Source of the DNA: Rhynchopus sp. YZ270_cl-10
Lineage: Eukaryota; Euglenozoa; Diplonemea; Diplonemida; Diplonemidae
Length of the DNA stretch: 64,000 nucleotides
Direction: 5' to 3'
Assembly: GCA_964035575.1 (NCBI GenBank)
Contig: OZ037840.1
Coordinates: 496,001 to 560,000, forward strand
This document shows positions 1-9,991 of the stretch, piece by piece. The notes beneath the pieces were generated by a model, which worked only from the letters and a program-made list of their open reading frames with translations, was not told the origin of the DNA and ran no database searches. Position numbers and translations under genes: made by a program. Each line of letters opens with the position of its first letter. Position 1 is the first letter of the stretch.

Positions 1-178
1 CTGGGTGTATTTGTGCATTTTGATGTTTTCCCCCCCATCACAATCCTTCAAGAACACACAAAAGCTTTATTCTGAAGCACGTCTGATGATAAAATCCATC
101 AAAACGCACAAAAATACAACTGTCATTCCTCCCCCCCCCATACCCCACATACCCCCCATATCCCCACCCCCCTTTTTT

Positions 179-230
179 TCAGTGCCGTGCGTCCGCTGAT
201 GTACTTTTTGTTTGCACTTTTTCGACTTCT
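179..230 (+). repeat. Dispersed module D, copy 1
   Basis: Module D consensus is a T-rich tract, then CAGTGCCTGCGTCCGCCGAT, then GAACGGTGAGGCG, TTTGCACTTTCAAC and TTCTCTTTT. This copy is diverged. Other copies start near 4757, 47107, 53853 and 60147, all in the same orientation. Most begin like a 3' splice site (poly-T then CAG). Confidence 0.55.
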
Positions 231-650
231 TTTTTTCCCCCTCTTCTTTTCTTTCCTTTCCATTTCTTCAAATCGCTGCTTTCCCTACCATCTTATAAGC
301 CGCAGAAGGCACACAACAAGGGAGTGTTTGTATTTTATTTTTATTTTATTTTGGAGAATAGTCGATTTTTAGGGCAAATCTGAGCTTTTTCAAAATAGGG
401 TAGGATAACTCTGACTATTCCCCCTTTTTATTTTTTACTTTTTTTTTTTTTTTGTAGTGGCCTTTCAAAAGGTGACATTGTGACTATGCGATTAGGTGGA
501 GGCTTTCTTACGGTATAACGGCATCGCATCAGGCCCCCCTGCATAACACCAACACTTGAAAAAGAAGAAGAAAAAAACTATGGGACGAAAGACCCGGCTA
601 GTTCAAACCAAAACGAGACGCTAATGCTAAATATCAACAAAAAAGAAACA

Positions 651-717
651 GTGGAGATTGCACAACTGTGGCAACACAACCGAGGCAACTACACTACTCC
701 AACAATTTATCAAAAAA
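651..717 (+). repeat. Dispersed module I, copy 1
   Basis: A 65-bp module starting ACAGTGGAGATTGCACAACT and ending CCAACAATTTATCAAAA. Near-identical copies lie at 10270-10340 and 23301-23371, both in plus orientation. Confidence 0.8.
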
Positions 718-850
718 AGGGTAAAAAAAAAAACCCCCCTGATTAGCATAACTTAACCAATAGTATGCAGCTTAGGGGTTATGAGTATTTCCTTAGGGGA
801 GGAGGTAACATGATGTATTTTGAACTTTTTTTTTTGTTGAAGTTTACAAA

Positions 851-946
851 ACTGCAAAATCATACATTCTATTTGCTCTCTTTTAAGGATCCTGATGAAG
901 AAAAATTTGTGGTTTGCTCATCTTGTGATAGTCGAAAATTAAACAA
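851..946 (+). repeat. Dispersed module B, copy 1
   Basis: Module B consensus: ACTGCAAAAGCGTACTCC, TTCTATTTGCTCTCTTTTAA, GGATCCTGTGAAGAAAAACC, then a small hairpin (CTATC, TAGT, GATAG) and AGTCTATAATC. Eight copies are seen in the window, all plus. This one is diverged. Confidence 0.7.
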
Positions 947-1344
947 TTTTTTTGTATAAGTTACAGATTCCCATCGGACTGCTTGCAATTGGCGGTTTAC
1001 ACAATAAAAGAGCTCCCCCTCCCTTCCCTGAAAAGAACACCTGCGTGGAGTTCACAAGTGGTGTCTACACAATTGTCAATTTTTCAAGAAAGAAAAAAAA
1101 AGGAAAGAAAAACAAGAATGAAAATAAAACAGAAAATATCAAAAAAAAAAAAAAAAACAACAACAAAAAAAACACAAAACAATGTACCCCCTTTCCGTCC
1201 CTGCCTTTTAAGACAATCACATCCCTTTTCTTGTGTTCAACATCCTGGGGTTGTCAGCTTCTGGCCCACCACATTATTTTGTTGTCCGCCCAATTAGCGA
1301 CTCAGGGTTTACAGCCTCTGCCACACTGCGAAACGAGCAGAGGA

Positions 1345-1553
1345 CCCCAACCGGACGCTACATCACACAGGATTCATGTCCTTGTTCGCAATGATCCCTG
1401 CTCATCTGGTTGATGAGTGGAAGCGGGAGTAGCACAAATCAGATGTAAACCACGAAAAGGAACGTAGGACTGCATGGTTTGGGTGTCCACCCCCGGTACA
1501 GCCGGTCATTTGTACCAAAGGTACACTGTTCACGAGAGGGCTTTGTATTTCAA
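1345..1553 (+). repeat. Dispersed module A, copy 1 (long form)
   Basis: Module A core: AGATGTAAATCACGAAATGG, ACTGCATGGTTGGGG, TGTCCACCC, CGGTCATTGTACCAAGGTAC, CTGTTCACGAGAGGG, TTTTGTATTTCAA. This copy and the one at 47194 share a further ~95 bp upstream (AACCGGAC..CATCACAC..CAATGATCCC..GGAAGCGGGAGTAG). Eight fuller and three partial copies occur, all plus. Confidence 0.8.
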
Positions 1554-1623
1554 CTCTACTTTGTTTTTATTTACTCCACTCACAATTTTATCCCTCCCCC
1601 CCAAAAAAATATAGTGGAGTTCA

Positions 1624-1665
1624 TCCTCGGGTGGCTACACTAATACAACCAAGTTTTCAAAAAAC
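1624..1665 (+). repeat. Dispersed module J, copy 1
   Basis: Core GTGGCTACACTAATACAACC followed by AAGTTTTCAAAA. Other copies are at 26217-26258 (inside an intron) and 45935-45972, all plus. In two of three cases J follows module A within about 100 bp. Confidence 0.65.
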
Positions 1666-1684
1666 AAAAAAAACTCCATTCAAC

Positions 1685-1695
1685 AACCCCCACAG
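1685..1695 (+). promoter_or_regulatory. C-rich AG site upstream of cyclase-like gene (possible splice acceptor)
   Basis: CAACCCCCACAG ends 46 nt before the ATG at 1742. Similar C-rich AG sites precede the two MATE genes, the Ubl-LRR gene and the Ubl-MTBD gene by 16-25 nt. This fits a spliced-leader acceptor or the end of a 5'-UTR intron. The reading is an inference. Confidence 0.35.
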
Positions 1696-1741
1696 TTGTT
1701 TCGTGCTACACATTTTATTTTATTTTATTTTATTTTTTTAA

Positions 1742-3526
1742 ATGATGCAGTGGATACGGCAGTGGATAGATTCCGTCCTCTCACTAGACGGGACCCTAGG
1801 GAAGAAACAGCAGCAGCAACGAACCTTATTTTTTGCCTTCAACTCTGCCTGCCTTGCGGCCATTATTGCGTACCCATGCGTTATGTACAAGGCGATGGTG
1901 TCTCAGGTCCACATTTTTGCATATGTAGTGTTGCTTGCTGGAGGGGTCATCGGGGTGGTCTCCATCCTTTGCAGGTACAACCTCTCGTCTCCTCTTGTCT
2001 TAAGTGTAGCCTACTGTTATGCGTGTGGTGTGCTTATCACCGATCTTGTTGAACGGACGACAATGTCCTATATGTGGCCCTGTCTGGTGCTTATTGTTGA
2101 CTTGTTGTTGGTGATGCAGGTTCCGCCAAGGCATACGATTGGGTTGGTGTGTTTCACTATAACGTATCTCGTTGTGATTGCGTTGGAAGAAGGCTTTCGG
2201 TTTGGTCTGTTTGATTTGCCCGGGTTGATCCCGCAGGAAGGGACCTTCGGGCGGAAGGAGGTCTTCCGTGCATTGACCGCCTGCAACGCACCACCATGCC
2301 CGCGAGACACGAGTTTGACGGTGTTAAATGCATTGACAGTGTTCCTCTGTGATTTTATCGTGACCAGAGGGTTTGCGAGAAGCGTGCTGAGGCAGCAGGC
2401 ATGGATGGAGCAGACGATCAACACCGTGCAGGAGATCGCCTCCCTTCTTGCGGGGTACGATGTGGAGATGGTGGCACAACTGCTTGAAGCTCATGAGCAC
2501 GAACTGCCTGAGGGGATGACGACGGCACTGCGGAGTCTTGAGGAGAACCTGCGTGTGTACAAACCGTATCTCCCGCAGACGTGTCTGCCGTTTCGGCGCG
2601 AGACGCTGTCCGACCTAGGTGAAAGAGACCTGTCAAGCATCATAGAACCGCAGTCGCCAAAGATGACCCCCTGTTGCCCGCTGCTCAAGCCACTGGGTCT
2701 GTCCTCCATAAAGGCGACGCTGCTGACACTGAACATCAAAGACACGTTGCACCGCTTGGAGGAGGACACTGTAAGCTTCTCCGACCTGTTCACATCCGTT
2801 CTTCTCGAGACCCTGCAGGCAACAGAAGCGCGTCGTGGGATGGTGGACGTCTTTATTGGGGACAGGATCCACTGTTCGTTCAACACCTCGAAGATATGTG
2901 CGTCACACGCAACCTCAGCACTGCACGCTGCCACATTGCTGCTGCGTGGTGGTGATGCCATTGCACCACACGTGAACATGGGAGTTGCGACTGGGACGGT
3001 GCTGCGTGGTGATATGGGGTGTGCAGTGATGCGCCGCTTCAGCATGGTAGGAACACTTGTGCGTGACGTGAACGTGCTGGAACGTGCTGGCCGTGTGTTG
3101 GGGTGCAGTGTGCTGTGCAACCGCCTCTGCTTCAGCGATGCTGAGTGCGAACACCAAATGCGTCTGGTGCCTTGCAAGATCGAGCTTGCTGTCGGTTGTG
3201 ATGCGGGGTTGGTTGCTGAGTTGGTTGTGTCCAAGGATGGGGTTGCGTCAGAGGGGAGCGAGTGGATGTACCAGATTGGCGGGAAGAAGGACTGGGAGGA
3301 GTACAACACAGTCGTGCGCCGCTTCATGAGGGGAGAGTGCTCTACACACGAGGTTGTGTCTGCGGGGAAGCTGGGCAACTGTGCGCACACACCTCTGAAT
3401 ATCCGTGCCTCCATCTCCCAGTGGCCACACGGCAACGAACACTGCACCACATCCCCCGTGGAAGTGTGCTCCCCCATAGTCGAGACCATCACCTTTGGCG
3501 AGTTTGGTGCCTGCGACAATGTGTAG
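1742..3526 (+). CDS. Multi-TM membrane protein with degenerate class III nucleotide cyclase domain
   Basis: 594 residues in one exon; two adjacent ATGs (1742, 1745). The N-terminal third holds about six hydrophobic segments (near residues 28-47, 57-77, 83-101, 110-126, 133-149, 190-207). A helical linker follows (220-275), then a region at 322-485 with the pattern of class III adenylate/guanylate cyclases: IGDRIHCSF at 372-380, the glycine-rich NMGVATGTVLRGDMG at 412-426, and VNVLER at 443-448 keeping the Asn/Arg pair of the family. The first metal-binding Asp of canonical cyclases aligns with Asn331 (TLNIKD), while the second aligns with Asp374. Catalysis may therefore be lost and the domain may be a regulatory or dimer partner. 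The C-terminal 100 residues are Ser/Cys/His-rich and unrecognised. A Tc1/mariner-like element lies 19 bp after the stop. The gene is certain by openness and composition; the cyclase call rests on motifs only. Confidence 0.8.
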   Translation: MMQWIRQWIDSVLSLDGTLGKKQQQQRTLFFAFNSACLAAIIAYPCVMYKAMVSQVHIFAYVVLLAGGVIGVVSILCRYNLSSPLVLSVAYCYACGVLITDLVERTTMSYMWPCLVLIVDLLLVMQVPPRHTIGLVCFTITYLVVIALEEGFRFGLFDLPGLIPQEGTFGRKEVFRALTACNAPPCPRDTSLTVLNALTVFLCDFIVTRGFARSVLRQQAWMEQTINTVQEIASLLAGYDVEMVAQLLEAHEHELPEGMTTALRSLEENLRVYKPYLPQTCLPFRRETLSDLGERDLSSIIEPQSPKMTPCCPLLKPLGLSSIKATLLTLNIKDTLHRLEEDTVSFSDLFTSVLLETLQATEARRGMVDVFIGDRIHCSFNTSKICASHATSALHAATLLLRGGDAIAPHVNMGVATGTVLRGDMGCAVMRRFSMVGTLVRDVNVLERAGRVLGCSVLCNRLCFSDAECEHQMRLVPCKIELAVGCDAGLVAELVVSKDGVASEGSEWMYQIGGKKDWEEYNTVVRRFMRGECSTHEVVSAGKLGNCAHTPLNIRASISQWPHGNEHCTTSPVEVCSPIVETITFGEFGACDNV

Positions 3527-3545
3527 CTCTTTGTGGCCATATTTA

Positions 3546-3977
3546 CAGTTGGACAAGAAACTTGGCGACTAAAAAAATTGGCGACCAAATAATATTGGCG
3601 GATTCTGGGGGTTTTCTTGTAATTGGCGACTTTTTTGGTCGCCAATATTAATTGGTAGGATGGTGGTTCTTAGTCACATTGGTTGGGAAGTAGCTTTTTT
3701 CGCAATTTTTGGTAAAGTTTTTGTGTCTCCCTTCGACTCATTATGTGTATTTTTGGGTGGCTGCGTGAGTGCGTGGTGCGGAGCTAATGTCCGACTTTCT
3801 TGAAAGATACGCTGCACCTGGTGCACTGAAGTGACACCTTTTTTGTGCTTGTGACTATTGTATCAATAAGAACCGCTTTCCCACCAAATAACTTGGCGAC
3901 CAAAAAATATTGGCGGATTTGGGGGGTTTTCTTGCAATTGGCGACTTTTTTGGTCGCCAATATTACTTGTCCAACTG
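3546..3977. mobile_element. Non-autonomous Tc1/mariner-like element (TA duplication)
   Basis: The ends are CAGTTGGACAAG and CTTGTCCAACTG, each flanked by TA (3544-3545 and 3978-3979). The CAGT start and TA target duplication are typical of Tc1/mariner. Inside the ends, TTGGCGACCAAAAAA repeats extend the inverted repeats to about 35 bp. Two ~100-bp direct units (about 3557-3650 and 3893-3966), each carrying TTGGCGAC and GGTCGCCAATATTA, flank a 240-bp middle. There is no transposase. It sits directly behind the cyclase-like gene, probably in its 3' UTR. Confidence 0.7.
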
Positions 3978-3995
3978 TATGGCCACTTGGGGTCT

Positions 3996-4085
3996 AAAGG
4001 GTTAAAGGAGACATAGTTCCTCCGATACGGTTGCCAATCACCCCCCCTTCCAACAGGGGAATTGAGCAATCAGCGAAAAAGCCTT
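3996..4085 (-). repeat. Repeat L, copy 1
   Basis: Shares CCGATACGGTTGCCAATCAC, the C run, TTGAGCAATCA and a flanking AAAGG..CATAG block with an opposite-strand copy at 24190-24290. Unlike the strand-locked modules, it occurs in both orientations. Confidence 0.65.
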
Positions 4086-4756
4086 TCCCCCCCTTTTACT
4101 TACCAAGCAGAGTTCCTATTTTTATTTTTATTTTTCTTTCTTCTTCTTCTTCTTCTTTTCAACCTTTCCTCATGGAAACTCGCGCCTTTACCGTGTCTGA
4201 GTTCTCATGCTTCACCCATACTTTCACTAATCATATCCCTAACGCAACTTTGGTGCGATTCAAGGGGACGGACAACCTGCGGGAGAACCACGTTCCTTAT
4301 AGAGTGTCATCGACATCTCTTGGTGGAACAAGCCGAGAGATTAAGATGTATTAAGCCCTGTCAGAATTGCAGTCGACCTAGATGCGCAAGGAGGCTGACA
4401 ATGGTCGTGAAACCTTTCCCTTTTACCTATTTTAGAGTATTAGAGTTACCATTTTTTTGTGTGCTCTTTTGTTGTATTAGAGAGGCCCCAACCTTTCCAG
4501 GTTGGGCGCCATTTTTTTTACCTTGTGATACCCATTTTTTTTTTTTTTTTTTGCGCCAAATCTTTTTGCTGTGAACTTTCCATAGGTTTCTGCCTGAGTC
4601 ACCTGAGGATGGCGTGGCCGGTATTCCCCTCATTCTGTGGGTTCATGTTGGTACCTACAGCTGCGTTTCTTGTGTTGTACTTTGAAATCAGTTCAGGGGT
4701 AATTCTCGTGCAGAACAATACCCATAACTTTTGTATTGTATTTTATTTCGGAGAAC

Positions 4757-4812
4757 CAGTATCTGCGTCTGCCGATGAACGGTGAGGCGTTTGCACTTTC
4801 AACCTCTCTTTT
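4757..4812 (+). repeat. Dispersed module D, copy 2
   Basis: Good match to the D consensus from CAGTATCTGCGTCTGCCGAT through GAACGGTGAGGCG to the CTCTCTTTT end. Confidence 0.7.
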
Positions 4813-4994
4813 GTTTTTGTTCATGCAATGCATGCAAGAAGGGGCCGAAAACGGTGCCTCGCTAAGGCCCGATACAGGCGTGGCTGAGGCGTGATTTTGT
4901 AACTATTAGTACGCCTCAAGCCACGCCTAAGAGAGATTTTCCAGACATGCCTATTTTTCAGGTGTAGTCGGCCTCGTTGCATTGCATATTTATT

Positions 4995-5103
4995 GTACCA
5001 TAATCGTAAAAAAAATATCGACCGTAAAAAAAGGCCGAGCTTTCAGAAAAAATCCTGAAAGGTCGAACATTAGTACGGTCAATAATTTTTACGATTACGG
5101 TAC
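4995..5103. repeat. Fold-back element
   Basis: Imperfect inverted repeat with arms of about 48 bp: GTACCATAATCGTAAAAA on the left, its complement (ATTTTTACGATTACGGTAC) on the right, and CTTTCAG / CTGAAAG near the centre. No coding. Confidence 0.65.
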
Positions 5104-5641
5104 TTCCTTTTTTTGGTGATGTTTTAAAAAAAGGTCTCAAAGAACAATAAATCTTGGAGTGCCTGGAACTGACTATTTTCATTTTTTTTTTTTCTCTCTT
5201 CTTCCTCTTATTTTGTATTTTTAGTGTGTTTATGAAATAATAAGTTTAGTGTTTTTTCCCCCTTCAGGTACGCTGAGGTGTATTCATCATTTGATGCGAA
5301 TAAAAAAAGCCACAGCGTATCAGCACAGAAAAAAAAAAAACATTGCAAGGGGTCATATATCATGTTCCTCTCAGTTCTGTTTGTTACCTAAACCCATGTC
5401 CGAAAACTCTGCAAGTGCTTTACAAAATACCACACCATTTTGTGTAAAGATCTGTACGTACGGCATCTTCATTTTGCTCATTCCGCAAACCCGTAAACCC
5501 GCAAACTTGCTCAAATTTGCTCGTTTGATTAGTGTAGCTGCCAAAAAAGACGGTTGTCGCGGTCCTATTTTTTTCCCATAATTCACGTTTCAATGGATGC
5601 AGCGGAAACATTTAGATCCTCCATGTTACGAAAAATATTCA

Positions 5642-5780
5642 AAAGGTGTCACCTTGTCGTTCCCTCACCTCCCTTTCTTGTAGTTGTTTTGCTGCGTTGA
5701 CGCTTCCACACACACTATCACTCTCCTTGTTGGGTGGTATTGCGGAGCTCGGTTGGGTGAGTGAACGACGTTGACACTTT
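5642..5780 (-). mobile_element. MITE family F, copy 1
   Basis: About 139 bp with inverted ends AAAGGTGTCACC..GTCGTTCCCTCACC and GGTGAGTGAACGAC..TTGACACTTT. The interior carries the CAACACCACCCAACAAGG and GTGTGTGGAAGCGTCAACGC blocks also seen in the plus-orientation copies at 8969-9104 and 54252-54377. Confidence 0.7.
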
Positions 5781-5900
5781 CCTCTCGCATAGTGTGAGTA
5801 AGAAAAAGTATCTTTTGTATGAGTGCGCAAGACGTCTGGAAATGAAATATACGTTCTTAAATGCGCGCTCCTTTTTTTCTTTTGCAAACGCGCGATTTTT

Positions 5901-5960
5901 TTGTGAAGAAAAATTGTGACCGCTATCTAGTGATAGTAGTCACAGTCTATAATCAAACAC
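5901..5960 (+). repeat. Dispersed module B, copy 2 (3' half)
   Basis: Only the GTGAAGAAAAA to CTATAATCAAAC half is present. Confidence 0.6.
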
Positions 5961-6044
5961 ATTTTTTTTTTTTTTTTTTTCAAACGGCATACAAGTAAAA
6001 CGGACGTCACGGAAATGAAAAAAAAATGCTCGACCCACTGCCGT

Positions 6045-6145
6045 CGTTGCCGTGAAAAATAAAAAAAAACGGCCGTGAAAAAAAAGCGTACAAAAATTTC
6101 ACGGCCGTTAAAAAAAAACAACGGCCGTGAAATTTTTTTTTTTTT
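6045..6145. repeat. CGGCCGTGA palindrome cluster in A/T runs
   Basis: Four ACGGCCGT-centred palindromes (forms of TTCACGGCCGTGAA) separated by A or T runs. A similar cluster is at 8632-8735. Confidence 0.65.
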
Positions 6146-6248
6146 TTTTGTACTCAGGTAGCTACGTAGCCTTCAGGGAGGCAATCGTGTGCTAATACAG
6201 AAAGTATCAGTCAAGGCTGTCCTTACAGACGCATGCCAAAGCGGCCGC

Positions 6249-6535
6249 CACATGGGTGTGGACTTAAGATTGAAGTTTCATCATTGTACTAGCCCAGGGA
6301 GGGTTCCCGGCTACCGGCGAGGTCTCTTCCAATCCGTTCCCTAGTTTCCTAGGGGGGCCTCCTTGGCTTCACTGGCTAGGGCTCTGCAGGTCCCTCCACA
6401 CATGTTGTGTGCCTGCCTTCAGCACCCAGGGTAGCATACCCAGCACCTTTTTACCCTCAGGTCAGACCTTCATAGAGTTTCAGGAGGAGTGCCACAAAAG
6501 GGCCCCCGGATGCAATTTAACGTCCAGCCCAGGAC
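6249..6535 (+). repeat. Dispersed module H, copy 1
   Basis: Begins GACTTAAGATTGAAGTTTCA and TCATTGTACTAGCCCAGGG, and ends AAAGGGCCCCCGGATGCAAT..CCCAGGAC. A second copy lies in intron 1 of the Ubl-MTBD gene (25336-25522). The last ~65 bp recur at 7608-7672. Confidence 0.75.
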
Positions 6536-6539
6536 GAAA

Positions 6540-8343
6540 TTTTTGTACAAGTTTTTGAAGGAAGACACAGTGAAACATGAGAAAAAGCGCCACTCAAGAA
6601 CCATCCCACCTGATTTTTACCCCTGAAGAAAAGGAGGGTAGGGCAGGAGAGGACCGGTTAAGTGGTATCGCACAGAAAACTGCGCTGGGTACTGGGTACT
6701 CTTGTAGGGTCTTGTTGCCTTTTGGCACATGTATTGTGTCCACGGTGTGTTGTGTTCACTGCTCTGAAGGTGCTGGCTCTCATCTACCTGATGGGGTAAG
6801 TGCCACAGCATCTGACCCGCCATCTGTAATCTTCTGGTTTCAACACTGCCTTTCAGTTCAGCGTCCCGAGCGTCTCACAACCTCTCTTATTACTCTTTGC
6901 CCGAGAAGGATGTGTTTGGACTCACTCAAACCCCGTTCATCACTCTTGTGCCAAAGAAAGTGAAGTTATTAATGCAGGCACCTCCAACTGACCCACTTAT
7001 GATGCCAGCCATCCGGATGAAAGCACAAGTACCCTGCGGCCAACAACAGAAGATGTAAAAAGGAAACCTAATGACTGGCCCGTACCGTAAGAGAACGAGG
7101 GCGGTACACAAGAGAGCAGAAACCCAAAAACACAAAAAGGGGAGGGCAGGGGGGTCACAACATCTCTCTCTTGGCGCCCCATGCTGTACCGACAGTTGGG
7201 CCTCACCCTTTCTCTTAGGGATATACATGGACGTCCTTACAGGCAGCACACCGTAACCCAAAGGCGTGGCAGAGAGACTCCGCAGAGCGACTCTGGCCTG
7301 ACCGCTGGCCATTTATGCTCCGGGTGCGAGCACCCATCATAGCATAGTGGAGCCAGCCTGACCCAGCATTTATATACCCTGCCAGGATGAACTTGCTTAA
7401 AAGAGGGCAGAGGCGTTTAGACCCTGAGGACTAGGGGAAGTCCCGCATACCCCAACAGAAAGACAAAGGCTATGCACTGGTGATATAGGAGAGGCAGGGT
7501 TGCTGAAAAACAAAAAGACCCTGAAGGCACAAAAACGCCCCGCATACCCCTCCTCGCCTCCTGTTTTGTAATCTCTCAGGTAGGAGACATCGGTTCGAGC
7601 GGTGAACACCTTCATAGAGTTTCTGGAGGAACAGACCCCCGGATGCAATTTAAGGTACAGCCCAGGACCTAACCCTACCTGAAAAAAAACATCGGACAAA
7701 CAGTACAAGTTCACGGGAGCAAAAGGGCTGACCCCTCCCTCTGCGCGTTTCTCGCCAACGTAGCGAAGAAGATCCAGAGGTGTCCAGAACGTGATGCGGT
7801 CTATTTTCCGACAAAAAAGACGGAGGATAGTGCGCGTGACCAGTTGTTCAATGGTGTGCTGATTCTGTCGGAAGACTTTGCACTGGAAGCTGAAGAACAC
7901 TGCAAATGGTTCAACACAGATGAGGTTCGTCTCACAGTATTGCTGTGTGCTCCACAACGGAAAGCCCATCAAATATGAGAAGAGTACTTTGCTCAAGAAC
8001 CGGTTACAAGTGCTGAAACACGAGAAATATGCCACTCCGAAGAACCCGGAGCACGTACAAGTGCTCAGAAATGCCACGCTCCAACCACAATGAACAGTGG
8101 GGTGAAAACGTGGGCGGGCAGCGGGAGACCAGCGCAGTGAGGAGAGCCAGGAGCGCAGGGCACGCAGGTGATGGTTTGGATAAGTCCATTTCCTGTGAGG
8201 TCGAAGTCATAGTGGGGACGGAACAAAGGTTGCAGCTGAGCTGTTCTCCAGGCGTGAGTGGCAGATTGTTGATACGGAGGCTGTTGTTCAGAGACAACCG
8301 GTGTATGAGGATGCTCCCCATCAGACGCTGGAGGTAGCATCAA
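6540..8343 (+). pseudogene. Decayed coding region of unknown family
   Basis: GC-richer than its surroundings, with several short stretches that read like protein in different plus frames. Clearest is about 7735-7977 (around FLANVAKKIQRCPERDAV, then EEHCKWFNTDEVRLTVLL), and another lies near 6860-7060 (PFITLVPKKVKLLMQAPP). No stretch is long enough for a gene and I do not recognise the family. The 3' end of module H recurs inside at 7608-7672, so the region is itself mosaic. Confidence 0.4.
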
Positions 8344-8631
8344 TACTGTCAGTCAGGGCAGTAGGGATAACTCCACAGTTCGACACACAGTAGGCCACGG
8401 CGACCTGCCAGCAGTTGTGACGGAGTGGAAACTAGGATCTGAGCGTAAAGCATTGCAGGCAGGGCAGGACCACCATAAGTGCTCGTTTGTGTCGTCAGCT
8501 TCCCAATCGCAATTTTTTTTGCACTTTTTATGTTGATTTTACCCCCCCAAGAATGACTTGGGAGGGATGGGAAAGGGGGTCTGGCCCTGTCTACGAACGA
8601 AAAAGAAGAAACAAGCAAAAAGCGTGGAAAT

Positions 8632-8735
8632 ATTTCACGGCCGTGATCAATGCAAAATTTCACGGCCGTTAAATTTTTTAGATTTTCTTCACGGCCGTGA
8701 CCTCCCCGACAAAAAAAATTTATTCCCGTCGTGAC
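8632..8735. repeat. CACGGCCGTG palindrome cluster
   Basis: Three full TTCACGGCCGTGA-type palindromes and a fourth GACGGCCGTTA, spaced 20-40 bp apart in AT DNA. Same type as 6045-6145. Confidence 0.65.
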
Positions 8736-8968
8736 GGCCGTTATACTTGTATGAAACGCGCGATTTTTCATTTTCCGGTTTGGACGGGGGGGTTTTTTTT
8801 CCCTTTCTCGAACGCGTTCGTGTTTTTTAGGGCGTTTTCGGACGCGTTTTAAAAAACGAAGAAAAAAACGCGTGTTTTCAAAAAATGAAAATTGTGTTCG
8901 TTTTTTTTTGAAACACGCGTTTTTCCCCCGTTTTTTTTTTTTTTTTACGCACGCTACTTTGTGAGCGG

Positions 8969-9104
8969 AAAGTGTCACGTCGTTCACTCACTCAACCGTG
9001 CTCCGCAACACCACCACCCAACAGGTGATTTTTAGTGTGTGTGGAAGCGTCAACGCATCAAACAACTACAAGAAGGGGGGTGAGGGAACGACAAGTGACA
9101 CTTT
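8969..9104 (+). mobile_element. MITE family F, copy 2
   Basis: 136 bp bounded by AAAGTGTCACGTCGTTCACT and GGGAACGACAAGTGACACTT. The ends are inverted repeats of about 24 bp. No clear target duplication. Confidence 0.75.
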
Positions 9105-9677
9105 TCCCGTGCGCGCGTTTCGTTTTTTTCTTCTTTTTTTCTTCCTGTATTTCTTTCGATTGGTGTGTTCCGGGTATGGGACTTCACACATCTTCACACG
9201 CACATTTTTTTGTGAAGAGTTGTGAATTGAAATGAAAATTTGTATTTTCCGATACCCCGGAGCACACCACACCATTCACGTTTTTTCAAACACACATTCC
9301 ACTTTTTCGCGTCCCTTCCTCCTCACCAACTGTATTGCCCTCGTTGCCGGGTGTAAGCCCGATTTTTAGAAAATCTCAAAAAGGTTTCCCCTTTTTTTTC
9401 TGTGGCAATTTGAAGTGGGTACAGTGGTAAAGTGGTGACGCACATTCACGGCATGTAATACTGTACCCCCTTGAGGCTCCCCTCTTTTCCTAGATAGGCA
9501 CACTCATCTAAGTATTGGAGGAGGTGAAGGAATCTTACACATTTTTTTTTTCTTCTTCTTTTTTTTTTTTTTTAAATTCCTTCTCGTTTGCCATTCTCTA
9601 CTGATTACCAGAGAGGTGTATTCGTACTGAACAACGATGACACCTCTACAGAAAATTAGTTTTTCTTTCCCAGCTCA

Positions 9678-9678
<1 letters not shown>

Positions 9679-9709
<31 letters not shown>
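9679..9709 (+). repeat. (CT)n microsatellite
   Basis: About 15 uninterrupted CT units. Confidence 0.9.
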
Positions 9710-9714
<5 letters not shown>

Positions 9715-9794
9715 TTTCTTTTGCAAAACCCTTACACCATGGATATTACAAAGTAATTGAATGAAAAGAGCACCCGAAAGTCAAAAGAAAATCC

Positions 9795-9889
9795 AGTACT
9801 TCATAGATGGTAGTCGGCCGGAGTCGGCCCGACACCCGAATTTTCCAAAAAGTCGGGCCGACTCCGGCCGACTACTATCTATGGTACTT
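9795..9889. mobile_element. Fold-back with 38-bp arms, flanked by 11-bp direct repeats
   Basis: Arms share ATAGAT, TAGTCGGCCGGAGTCGGCCC and GAC, almost perfectly complementary around an 18-bp loop. AAGTAATTGAA occurs at 9751-9761 and again at 9919-9929, which could be a target duplication of a ~170-bp insertion with the fold-back in its centre. Confidence 0.6.
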
Positions 9890-9962
9890 GATACCCTTAT
9901 AAAAATGCTTATCCCATCAAGTAATTGAAGAGGGAGAGGAAAACAGGCACTCCGCTAGGTAC

Positions 9963-9991
9963 TAAAGTTCTGTTGATTGTCAACAGAACTT
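9963..9991. repeat. Perfect short hairpin
   Basis: AAAGTTCTGTTGA, a TTG loop, then the exact complement: 13-bp stem. Confidence 0.7.

Larger units (their letters stand above)
1..1741. other. Intergenic, repeat modules only
   Basis: No credible gene. The stretch is AT-rich with long T and A runs and contains one copy each of dispersed modules D, I, B, A and J, all in plus orientation. The open frames here run through homopolymers and repeats. Confidence 0.7.

Noticed and set aside
2491-3645. 384-codon minus-strand ORF opposite the cyclase-like gene
   Set aside because: Antisense shadow of a GC-rich gene; no domain pattern, and the sense strand has clear motifs.
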